A stretch of DNA of 8,039 bases. It comes from DATMBL01 sp035559295 (GTDB taxonomy: Bacteria; Desulfobacterota; Binatia; UBA9968). Shown here one piece after another: positions 1 to 4,514 of the stretch (within the stretch, counting starts at the first letter, position 1; every line of letters starts with the position of its first letter). The stretch spans positions 1 through 8,039 of the forward strand of contig DATMBL010000321.1 in NCBI GenBank assembly GCA_035559295.1, in the 5' to 3' direction. The position numbers were made by a program, and so were the translations under genes. The notes below the pieces were generated by a model that saw nothing but the letters and a program-made list of their open reading frames with translations, made no database searches and was not told where the DNA came from.

Positions 1-297
1 GGCGAACCTACGGCGGCCACTATGGATCGAGGCGGCCGTCTGCACAGCGGCTGGGGTTCGGCCCTCCTGCACAGCCGGATCGTTCACGAAACGCTGAAGG
101 AAGTGAAACGCTGTACCCAAACGGGAATCAAGATCAATACCTTCATGCTGGGCGCCGACTATTATCGCCAGGGCTTTGTCGATCAGCTCTCCCGCTTAAA
201 CACCGGGCGCGTCTTTTACACCTCGCCCGATCAGATGGGAAACTATATCGTCGTCGATTACATCGCGAACAAACGCAAGCGCATCGGGCGGAGCTAA
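1..297 (+). CDS. vWA-domain protein, C-terminal part (5' end outside window)
   Basis: The frame is open from the first base and ends at TAA 295-297, giving the last 98 residues of a larger protein. It begins with GEPTA, which matches the conserved ITDGEPTAH stretch of a group of bacterial von Willebrand factor A proteins related to the ChlD/BatA type. It continues with ETLKEVKRC, the strand motif GIKINTFML, then LNTGRVFYTSPDQMGNYIV and a C-terminal VDYIANKRKR, all in the order usual for that group. vWA domains bind a divalent metal at a MIDAS site and mediate protein contacts, often with a MoxR-type AAA+ ATPase. The MIDAS DxSxS loop would lie upstream of the window and is not seen. The exact role and partner are unknown. 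The gene converges on the leftward zinc ribbon gene. The vWA assignment is fairly secure; function is not assigned. Confidence 0.8.
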   Translation, partial: GEPTAATMDRGGRLHSGWGSALLHSRIVHETLKEVKRCTQTGIKINTFMLGADYYRQGFVDQLSRLNTGRVFYTSPDQMGNYIVVDYIANKRKRIGRS

Positions 298-486
298 CAG
301 GCCGCCCCTCGAGCGCCGTGCCGGCTTGCGGTTAAACGGACCCCACCCCTCGGCGGCGCTGCCGCCTCCCAAGCGCCTGCCGCGTCGATTCTTGCGGGCC
401 TACGGTCGAGAGATTCGCTGGCTGGCCCGCTCCGGTTCGCATCACTGAAGCTCGATCTGGAAAGGTCAACCAGAGACGGTCGTCAG
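298..486. other. convergent intergenic region with inverted repeats
   Basis: This 189-bp gap lies between two gene ends that face each other, so a terminator is expected. It holds a 6-bp hairpin, GGCGGC-GCT-GCCGCC (352-366), and a 7-bp inverted repeat, GCGGGCC (394-400) with GGCCCGC (424-430). Neither is followed by a T-run on either strand, so an intrinsic terminator is not supported. I see no coding potential with a ribosome binding site here. Confidence 0.35.
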
Positions 487-660
487 CTAACTCTTCTTCG
501 CGGTCTGCGCCTGAAAAACCGGGATCTGCTGTTTGACCTGGGAACTGCCGCAGCTCGAGCACTTGATGCCGCGTTTCTTGGTGCGCTCGAACTCTGAGAT
601 CGAACAGCTAACCTCGAATACTTTGCCGCACTTCTCGCAACGAAACTCGTACGTCGGCAT
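487..660 (-). CDS. FmdB-family zinc ribbon protein, 57 aa
   Basis: This is a small complete gene with ATG at 660-658 and TAG at 489-487. It begins MPTYEFRCEKCGKVFEV, the hallmark start of the FmdB/YhjI-type zinc ribbon family. Two CxxC knuckles (C8/C11 and C34/C37) can hold one zinc ion. The tail, QQIPVFQAQTAKKS, resembles the QQIS-F-x-x-x-T-SKKS ending of relatives I remember. A very strong ribosome binding site, AAAGGAGG (673-666), sits 5 nt before the ATG. The family was named after a putative regulator in the amidase/formamidase cluster of Methylophilus, but the role of most members is unknown. It is the last gene of the leftward series and has its own likely promoter. Length is at the short end for the family. 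The frame and family are secure; function is not. Confidence 0.88.
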   Translation of the reverse strand: MPTYEFRCEKCGKVFEVSCSISEFERTKKRGIKCSSCGSSQVKQQIPVFQAQTAKKS

Positions 661-665
661 CGCCC

Positions 666-673
666 CCTCCTTT
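666..673 (-). promoter_or_regulatory. strong ribosome binding site of the zinc ribbon gene
   Basis: On the minus strand AAAGGAGG precedes the ATG at 660 by 5 nt. It fixes the start of this short gene and is the best Shine-Dalgarno match in the window. Confidence 0.85.
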
Positions 674-690
674 GGTGGAAGCTTGAACTA

Positions 691-719
691 ACTTTGGGTT
701 TGCCGCCGCGCGCTGTCAA
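691..719 (-). promoter_or_regulatory. possible sigma-70 promoter of the zinc ribbon gene
   Basis: The minus strand carries a perfect -35 box, TTGACA (719-714). A 17-nt spacer leads to CAAAGT (696-691), a poor -10 box with 3 of 6 consensus bases. The start point would fall near 684, leaving a leader of about 25 nt that includes the ribosome binding site. The good -35 and weak -10 suggest either a different spacing or help from an activator. Confidence 0.4.
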
Positions 720-734
720 GGGCCCCGAGCTCGA

Positions 735-763
735 CATGGAGCGTGACGCACGGCGCATGGAGC
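735..763. repeat. short direct repeat CATGGAGC, 21-bp period
   Basis: CATGGAGC occurs at 735-742 and 756-763, 21 bp apart (about two helical turns), just upstream of the possible -35 box of the zinc ribbon gene. The flanks are also similar (CATGGAGCGTGACG and CATGGAGCACGAAG). Direct repeats in phase could be a binding site for an activator, or could be chance. The rest of the 661-868 gap shows an AT-rich stretch near 810-823 and no gene. Confidence 0.3.
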
Positions 764-868
764 ACGAAGCTAAAGAGCGACAGCAAGACGGGACGTGACA
801 GCAGGCTAATTTTTGATTTTTACTTGGCGCCTTTGCGCGTGGTATTCCCGCTTGTTTGTTCTTGTCGG

Positions 869-1597
869 TTAATCCGCTACCGACACTTCAGCGGCTCCCG
901 AGCAACAGAGACGCGGTAGATAGCGCAACGGATCCTGAGCGATGTTGTCTTTCCTTATTTCAAAATGAAGGTGCGGCGCGGTGACCCGGCCGGTGCTCCC
1001 GACGCGCGCGATCATTTCCCCGCGTCTGACCATCTGTCCTTCCCGTACCAGGTTGGCTTGGTTGTGGGCGTAAACCGTGGCGAATCCGCCGGCGTGGCGG
1101 ACGATCACCAGGTTGCCGTAGCCGCGGAGCTGATCGCTGTAGATCACTTCGCCTGCCTCGGCCGATCGAACGGGTGTCCCTTCCGGAGCGGCGATGTCGA
1201 TACCGTCGTGGACGGCAACGCCGCGCGGGCCGAACCGCGAATTGACGGTTCCGGTTACCGGCCAGATAAACCGATTCCCGAGCGCACCGCCGGGTTCGAA
1301 TCCCTCCGGCGGCTCGGCCGGCGTGACGGTCTCGACCGGGACGGTCCGGGCGGCGCCGGGAATGAAAAGCCGCTGTCCGGGTTGGATGTGGTGAGGATCG
1401 CGCAACCGATTGATGCGCGCCAGCTCTATGTGCGAGACCTCGTAGGCCCTGCCGATCCGGTAGAGGGTCTCGCCGGGTTTTACGACATGAACAACGCCGG
1501 AAGCTCTATGCCCGTTCGGGGGCAAGACCTGGGGCGCGCAGCCCGAGACGAGCAAAACGCCGACGGCTATGCCACAGGTGCGCCATCCCGCAGCCAC
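869..1597 (-). CDS. LysM/M23 lipoprotein, NlpD/EnvC-like murein hydrolase factor
   Basis: The 242-aa protein starts with a short lipoprotein signal whose lipobox LVSGC puts the lipidated cysteine at residue 20. A LysM domain follows (about 36-80, HVVKPGETLYRIGRAYEVS to GQRLFIP), which binds peptidoglycan glycan chains. A Pro/Glu-rich linker leads to an M23 (LytM) domain (about 108-228). The zinc site looks complete: H130 and D134 in VHDGID, H178 in YAH, and the HLHFE motif with H209 and H211. E. coli NlpD and EnvC have degenerate sites and act as amidase activators, so this protein could be a true endopeptidase, an activator, or both. It would act in the periplasm on peptidoglycan during division or growth. 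The start is GTG at 1597 because TGA (1612-1610) closes the frame above it. No good Shine-Dalgarno is visible. It follows the response regulator gene by 98 bp in the same direction. The pair of cysteines near the C-terminus (LCCSG, residues 231-232) is unexplained. Confidence 0.88.
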   Translation of the reverse strand: MAAGWRTCGIAVGVLLVSGCAPQVLPPNGHRASGVVHVVKPGETLYRIGRAYEVSHIELARINRLRDPHHIQPGQRLFIPGAARTVPVETVTPAEPPEGFEPGGALGNRFIWPVTGTVNSRFGPRGVAVHDGIDIAAPEGTPVRSAEAGEVIYSDQLRGYGNLVIVRHAGGFATVYAHNQANLVREGQMVRRGEMIARVGSTGRVTAPHLHFEIRKDNIAQDPLRYLPRLCCSGAAEVSVAD

Positions 1598-1648
1598 GAG
1601 CGGAGGGTATCACAGCATGGAGCAGGAAGGATAGACCAAAGCGGCAGG

Positions 1649-1686
1649 AAATCCGACCCGAGGCCGATCGTAAGACAACCGGTCGG
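1649..1686 (-). terminator. weak terminator-like hairpin after the response regulator gene
   Basis: On the minus strand CCGACC (1686-1681) can pair with GGTCGG (1658-1653) across a 22-nt loop, followed by ATTT. The stem is short and the T-run minimal, so it may only attenuate. Without it the regulator and the LysM/M23 gene would form one transcript. Confidence 0.22.
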
Positions 1687-1695
1687 GCTCCTAGA

Positions 1696-3057
1696 TCAAT
1701 CGTCGTGGATCCCTAAACTCTCCATCTTGCGATACAACGAGGAGCGGCTGAGCCCGAGCAACTCCGCGGCGCGGGTTTTGTCGCCGCCGGTCTCCTTCAA
1801 CACGTTTTCGATGTGGCTCTTTTCATAAGATTGAACCGCGGTTCGCAGATTGTTGCCGAGCGAGAGACTGACTTTGTCCTCGTGCACTTCGCACTCGGGC
1901 AACTCCGCCGGGGTGATCCACTCGCCGTTTCCCAGGATCATGGCCCTTTCGAGCACATTGTCGAGCTCGCGCACATTGCCCTTCCAGGGAAGCGACATGA
2001 GGATCTTCAGGGCCGCGTTGCCCGCGCCCTTGTAGGCCTTTTTCATCTCCGCGTTGTGGCGCCGGATCAAGTGGTCGACCAGCAGCGGGATATCGTCACG
2101 ACGTTCTCTCAGAGGCGGCACGTGGATGTGGATCACGTTGAGGCGGTAATACAGATCCTCCCGGAATCGATTGGCAGCCACTTCGGCCTGAAGATCGCGG
2201 TTGGTCGAGGCGATGATGCGAACGTCGAGCCGTGTCGGATGCGTGGAGCCGATCGGCAAAACTTCTTTGTCTTCGATCACGCGCAAGATCTTCGGTTGCA
2301 GGCTGAGCGGCATCTCGCCGATCTCATCGAGGAAAATCGTGCCGCCCTGCGCCCGCTGGAAAAGCCCTTCCTGAGAGCTGACCGCGCCGGTAAAGGCTCC
2401 CTTGACGTAACCGAAGAGTTGGCTCTCGAGCAACGTGTCCGGTATGGCGCTACAGTTGACCGGTAAGAAAACCTTGTCCTTTCTCAGGCTGTGCAGATGA
2501 ATGTTTCGGGCGACGACCTCCTTTCCCGCGCCGCTCTCGCCCGTAATCAATACATTGGAATTCGTCGGCGCCACTTTGGCGATCATCGAGGTGATCTCCT
2601 GGATGGCGCGGCTTTCTCCTACCAGGCCGGCGGATTCCGAGTTGTTGTTGAGCTGCCGGCGCAAGATCTGCACTTCCCACGCCAGGCTCTTCCGTTCCAA
2701 CAGGCGGCTTACTTTTTGTAAAACGTCTTCGAGTACGACGGGCTTGAGAATGTAATCGTGCGCCCCTAACCGGAACGCCTTGACTGCGGAATCGACCGAA
2801 GCGTACCCGGTCATCAGGATGAACATCGTTTGGGGCGCGACATCGCGTACGTGCTGGAGGATCCCGAGGCCGTCGACCCCGGGCATTTTGTAGTCGCTCA
2901 GTACCAGATCGAAGTCGAGTTTGTCGATCGCTTCGATCGCCTCGGTGCCGGTCTCCGCCTGGTAGACCGTGTAACCCTCCTCCTGGAGGACTTGCGCGAT
3001 ATTTTTTCGATTCAGGCTTTCGTCTTCTGCTAAAAGGATCGTAGCACTCACGTTCAT
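1696..3057 (-). CDS. sigma-54-dependent response regulator, NtrC/AtoC/ZraR family
   Basis: The 453-aa protein has the full three-domain layout. The receiver domain (about 5-120) has acidic pocket E11/D12, phospho-acceptor D55 in LSDYKMPG, T83 and K105 in LKP. The AAA+ sigma-54 domain (about 143-372) has Walker A GESGAGKE (173-180), the L1 loop GAFTGA (220-225) that contacts sigma-54, Walker B TIFLDE (240-245), and arginine fingers in FREDLYYRL (298-306). A C-terminal Fis-type helix-turn-helix (about 425-449, KTRAAELLGLSRSSLYRKM) binds enhancer DNA. After phosphorylation by a sensor kinase it should form a hexamer and drive open-complex formation at sigma-54 promoters. No kinase gene lies in the window, so the signal is unknown. 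I choose ATG at 3057 over the adjacent TTG at 3060; no strong Shine-Dalgarno separates them. All residues needed for sigma-54 activation are present. A sigma-54 promoter and paired half-sites sit just upstream, suggesting autoregulation. Confidence 0.95.
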   Translation of the reverse strand: MNVSATILLAEDESLNRKNIAQVLQEEGYTVYQAETGTEAIEAIDKLDFDLVLSDYKMPGVDGLGILQHVRDVAPQTMFILMTGYASVDSAVKAFRLGAHDYILKPVVLEDVLQKVSRLLERKSLAWEVQILRRQLNNNSESAGLVGESRAIQEITSMIAKVAPTNSNVLITGESGAGKEVVARNIHLHSLRKDKVFLPVNCSAIPDTLLESQLFGYVKGAFTGAVSSQEGLFQRAQGGTIFLDEIGEMPLSLQPKILRVIEDKEVLPIGSTHPTRLDVRIIASTNRDLQAEVAANRFREDLYYRLNVIHIHVPPLRERRDDIPLLVDHLIRRHNAEMKKAYKGAGNAALKILMSLPWKGNVRELDNVLERAMILGNGEWITPAELPECEVHEDKVSLSLGNNLRTAVQSYEKSHIENVLKETGGDKTRAAELLGLSRSSLYRKMESLGIHDD

Positions 3058-3078
3058 CAACCGAATTCGCTTTTTTTA

Positions 3079-3092
3079 GGCGGGAAACCGCC
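3079..3092 (-). other. small hairpin in the regulator gene's leader
   Basis: A 5-bp perfect stem, GGCGG/CCGCC, closes a 4-nt loop (TTTC on the minus strand), 22 nt before the ATG. It is followed by TAAAAAAAG on the minus strand. It lies within the predicted 5' leader and could affect translation or mRNA stability. No further evidence supports a role. Confidence 0.3.
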
Positions 3093-3135
3093 GTTTTGCC
3101 TCGTTAAGCAACATCTTACATTTTTCTTGAGCTGC

Positions 3136-3151
3136 GGCAAAGCGCATGCCA
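3136..3151 (-). promoter_or_regulatory. sigma-54 promoter of the response regulator gene
   Basis: The minus strand reads TGGCATGCGCTTTGCC. Compared with the sigma-54 consensus TGGCACG-N4-TTGCW it differs only at one base in the -24 element and at the final W. The invariant GG and GC are spaced correctly. Transcription would start near 3125, giving a leader of about 68 nt before the ATG at 3057. A T-tract lies immediately upstream (3159-3153), as is common at such promoters. Confidence 0.68.
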
Positions 3152-3173
3152 ACAAAAAAATTGCGAAATTTCA

Positions 3174-3189
3174 AGTAGATCGACCTACT
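3174..3189. promoter_or_regulatory. 16-bp near-perfect palindrome, operator candidate
   Basis: AGTAGATCGACCTACT is a palindrome at 14 of 16 positions (AGTAG, TCGA core, CTACT). It is centred about 56 bp upstream of the predicted sigma-54 start point, between the promoter and the TGGGACAG sites. It could be the site of a second regulator. Confidence 0.35.
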
Positions 3190-3199
3190 CAGGGGAGTT

Positions 3200-3257
3200 C
3201 TGTCCCAGATTTGAAACCACCTCTTTCATCGAATCCTGGACTTGGGACAGTCTCAAG
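3200..3257. promoter_or_regulatory. paired enhancer (UAS) candidates with TGGGACAG half-sites
   Basis: CTGTCCCA (3200-3207) and its exact reverse complement TGGGACAG (3243-3250) lie 43 bp apart, close to four helical turns. The outer copy is part of a 17-bp palindrome, CTTGGGACAGTCTCAAG (3241-3257), with one mismatched pair around a central A. The inner copy has a weaker dyad, GGGA-N6-TCCC (3193-3206). Measured from the predicted start near 3125 they are centred at about -79 and -124, the usual range for NtrC-type enhancers. The regulator encoded just downstream is the natural candidate to bind them. Confidence 0.5.
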
Positions 3258-3270
3258 GACGCAACTTAGG

Positions 3271-3313
3271 GAAGAAACCGTCGATGCTTTGAAGGCCGGC
3301 CGGAAAGCGACGG
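3271..3313 (-). terminator. intrinsic terminator of the 141-aa gene
   Basis: On the minus strand, 10 nt after the stop codon, CCGTCG (3313-3308) pairs with CGACGG (3283-3278), and CTTT pairs with AAAG further in, with a 3-nt bulge. The GC-rich loop contains GGCCGGCC. The stem is followed by TTTCTTC (3277-3271). Shape and position fit an imperfect Rho-independent terminator that would insulate the regulator's own promoter. Confidence 0.45.
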
Positions 3314-3323
3314 CGCGGGGGTG

Positions 3324-3749
3324 CTAGGCTGCGTTTTGCCGTATCGCGCCTGACTGGTCGCGGGTGCGCTCGCGCCAGAGCTTCAGCCCCGTACGAATGT
3401 AGTCTGGATCCAGCTCGAGCACCTCACAGATATTTCTAAACGAAAACGGCCATGACCAGTCGTCGACGAAGATCCATTCTTCGACCTCGCGAAACAGCCG
3501 CTGCGCCCGACGTCCCTTGGCATGGGCGTATTTTCGGTACGTGTGCACCGCATCCGCAAGGGTTGCGCGCACCAGCTCGAACTCTCCGCTGATTTCGCGA
3601 AAGCGCGTCTGGTTCGACTCCGCGTGGACTCCCAGGGGAAAATTCTGTAGTGGAAATCGATCGAATTCAAAGAACAGTCCTCGATCCCCCGCAGGCCCAA
3701 ACTCAAAGTCAGTTGATTGTGCTTCCGGCCGGCTCGCTTCGTGCTCCAT
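3324..3749 (-). CDS. conserved small protein of unknown function, 141 aa
   Basis: ATG at 3749 is preceded by GTGAGG with about 5 nt spacing, so I prefer it over the TTG at 3767, which would add six residues. The protein is soluble, with no signal or membrane segment. The first 40 residues look poorly structured (MEHEASRPEAQSTDFEFGPA and onward). The core (about 58-118) is helical and rich in aromatic and charged residues: ELVRATLADAVHTYRKYAHA, then RRAQRLFREVEEWI, then DDWSWPFSFRNICEVLELDP and DYIRTGLKLWRER. I recall similar uncharacterised proteins with an EEWI-x3-DW-x-WPFSF-x-NICEVLGLDP signature from deltaproteobacterial and NC10-like genomes, but I cannot name the family. The stretch FRNICEVLELDPDYIRTGLKLW has the spacing of a helix-turn-helix, so DNA binding is possible; this is an inference. 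It is divergent from hsp20 and may share regulation with it. Confidence 0.8.
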   Translation of the reverse strand: MEHEASRPEAQSTDFEFGPAGDRGLFFEFDRFPLQNFPLGVHAESNQTRFREISGEFELVRATLADAVHTYRKYAHAKGRRAQRLFREVEEWIFVDDWSWPFSFRNICEVLELDPDYIRTGLKLWRERTRDQSGAIRQNAA

Positions 3750-3864
3750 AGATACCTCACCGCACAACGTTTATGAGCGGTGGCAGCAACTGTCATGCCA
3801 TTTCGTGCGCCTTCGATTCAGCGAGCCTAGCTCCGTCGCGGGCGCGAGAACGTCCCGTACTTGC

Positions 3865-3893
3865 AATGACGCGGTCATTACGTTTTCATGAAA
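3865..3893. promoter_or_regulatory. operator or enhancer candidates upstream of hsp20
   Basis: AATGAC-GCG-GTCATT (3865-3879) is a perfect 6-bp inverted repeat with a 3-bp centre. Six bases further on lies a second perfect palindrome, TTTCATGAAA (3884-3893). Both are in the divergent gap between the 141-aa gene and hsp20. Relative to the sigma-54-like site downstream they sit at about -89 and -73, a fitting enhancer position. They could equally be a repressor operator. Confidence 0.42.
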
Positions 3894-3934
3894 TGAGACA
3901 CGATGAGTACGGAGGATCGGCGGCAGGAGAATCG

Positions 3935-3949
3935 TGGCATCTCGCTTGC
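3935..3949 (+). promoter_or_regulatory. sigma-54-like promoter before hsp20
   Basis: TGGCATCTCGCTTGC carries TGGCA and TTGC with the GG and GC at correct distance, matching the sigma-54 core except in two less conserved bases of the -24 element. The start point would be near 3961, only about 13 nt before the ATG and 2 nt before the ribosome binding site. That leader is very short, which lowers confidence. A sigma-54 promoter has been reported for E. coli ibpB, so such control of a small heat-shock gene has precedent. Confidence 0.4.
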
Positions 3950-3973
3950 GACAGGGCAGAATGGAGGCGCTAT

Positions 3974-4405
3974 ATGGAAGCGAGTGCTCAGGAAATTCCG
4001 GTTCGTGTTTATCAGAGCGATGACCGCATCACCCTGACCGCGCCAATGCCCGGACTTGCGCCGGAAGACATCCACATTTCGATCCAGAACAGCGTGATCC
4101 ACGTGCGCGGCGAAGATCACAGTCCGGGCCAGCACTCGCTCGACTTCATCATGAACGAGTGGAGCGTCGGGCCCTATGAGCGAGAACTGACGCTGCCGGT
4201 TAGCGTCAGAGGCGATCTCGCGAACGCGACGTACGGTAACGGCGTGTTGGTGCTATCGCTGCCGAAGGCCGAACCGGGAGAGGAAACCGGGGCAAGCTTT
4301 AATCTGCGACCGATCAGCCCTACCCGCGGCGAGCGCGTCGGCCATAGCGGCAAAGAGATGCGTCTGGCGCGCCCAAGGGCGCGCCAGAAGCGCCGGGCCA
4401 CGTGA
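3974..4405 (+). CDS. small heat-shock protein, Hsp20/alpha-crystallin family
   Basis: The 143-aa protein holds an alpha-crystallin domain at about residues 8-99. It has EIPVRVYQSDDRITLTAPMP, then PEDIHISIQN with VIHVRGE, the long loop with ELTLPVSV, and the signature ATYGNGVLVLSLPKA (A85, G90-V91-L92). Such proteins form oligomers that hold unfolding proteins for refolding by DnaK/ClpB in the cytoplasm. The N-terminal arm is almost absent. The C-terminal arm has no clear I-x-I anchor; instead it has PTRGERVGHSG and a strongly basic tail, RLARPRARQKRRAT. The start is ATG 3974, with GGAGG (3963-3967) 6 nt upstream. The frame stays open back beyond 3773, but no upstream start has a ribosome binding site and that part does not resemble Hsp20. 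The last codons contain a perfect hairpin. sucA follows after 106 bp. Confidence 0.9.
   Translation: MEASAQEIPVRVYQSDDRITLTAPMPGLAPEDIHISIQNSVIHVRGEDHSPGQHSLDFIMNEWSVGPYERELTLPVSVRGDLANATYGNGVLVLSLPKAEPGEETGASFNLRPISPTRGERVGHSGKEMRLARPRARQKRRAT
4364..4387 (+). repeat. perfect 11-bp hairpin in the 3' end of hsp20
   Basis: CTGGCGCGCCC, AA, GGGCGCGCCAG forms an 11-bp perfect GC-rich stem inside the coding sequence, 15 nt before the stop codon. It contains GGCGCGCC twice. No T-run follows, so it is not a standard intrinsic terminator. It could protect the message 3' end or slow readthrough into sucA. The encoded residues are part of the basic tail. Confidence 0.6.
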
Positions 4406-4454
4406 CCGACAGGCTTCCTCCACCCGGCCCTGCCGAGTGAGCCTCTCCTGCAAT

Positions 4455-4493
4455 CGCGCAGCGGCGGAGTCCGCGTGTTGAAGCCGCTGCGCG
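4455..4493 (+). repeat. strong hairpin just upstream of sucA
   Basis: CGCGCAGCGGC (4455-4465) and GCCGCTGCGCG (4483-4493) form a perfect 11-bp stem around a 17-nt loop. It ends 7 nt before the GGGAG ribosome binding site of sucA. It may be an mRNA stability or processing element at the hsp20/sucA boundary, or a protein-binding dyad. There is no T-run. I see no convincing -35/-10 pair between the two genes. Confidence 0.5.
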
Positions 4494-4514
4494 CGCATCC
4501 GGGAGCCGTTCGTG

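Noticed and set aside
332..758. Minus-strand open frames overlapping the zinc ribbon gene in other frames
   Set aside because: The FmdB-type frame (660-487) has a family signature and an excellent ribosome binding site; these have neither.
965..1828. Plus-strand open frame of 287 codons
   Set aside because: It is antisense to the LysM/M23 lipoprotein and to the end of the response regulator, both well supported by motifs.
1813..2755. Plus-strand open frames opposite the response regulator
   Set aside because: Antisense to the conserved AAA+ domain; no independent support.
3294..3301. GGCCGGCC palindrome as a separate operator
   Set aside because: It is better explained as the loop region of the terminator-like hairpin after the 141-aa gene; such GC palindromes are common at this base composition.
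3127..3327. Plus-strand open frame of 66 codons in the regulator's upstream region
   Set aside because: No ribosome binding site, and it runs through the sigma-54 promoter, the enhancer sites and the terminator-like hairpin.
3383..3796. Alternative minus-strand frame of 137 codons over the unknown gene
   Set aside because: The 3749-3324 frame has a ribosome binding site and a recurring motif pattern; this one looks like a frame shadow.
3773..3973. N-terminal extension of Hsp20 to an upstream start
   Set aside because: The extension does not resemble Hsp20, its possible starts lack ribosome binding sites, and ATG 3974 has GGAGG at good spacing.
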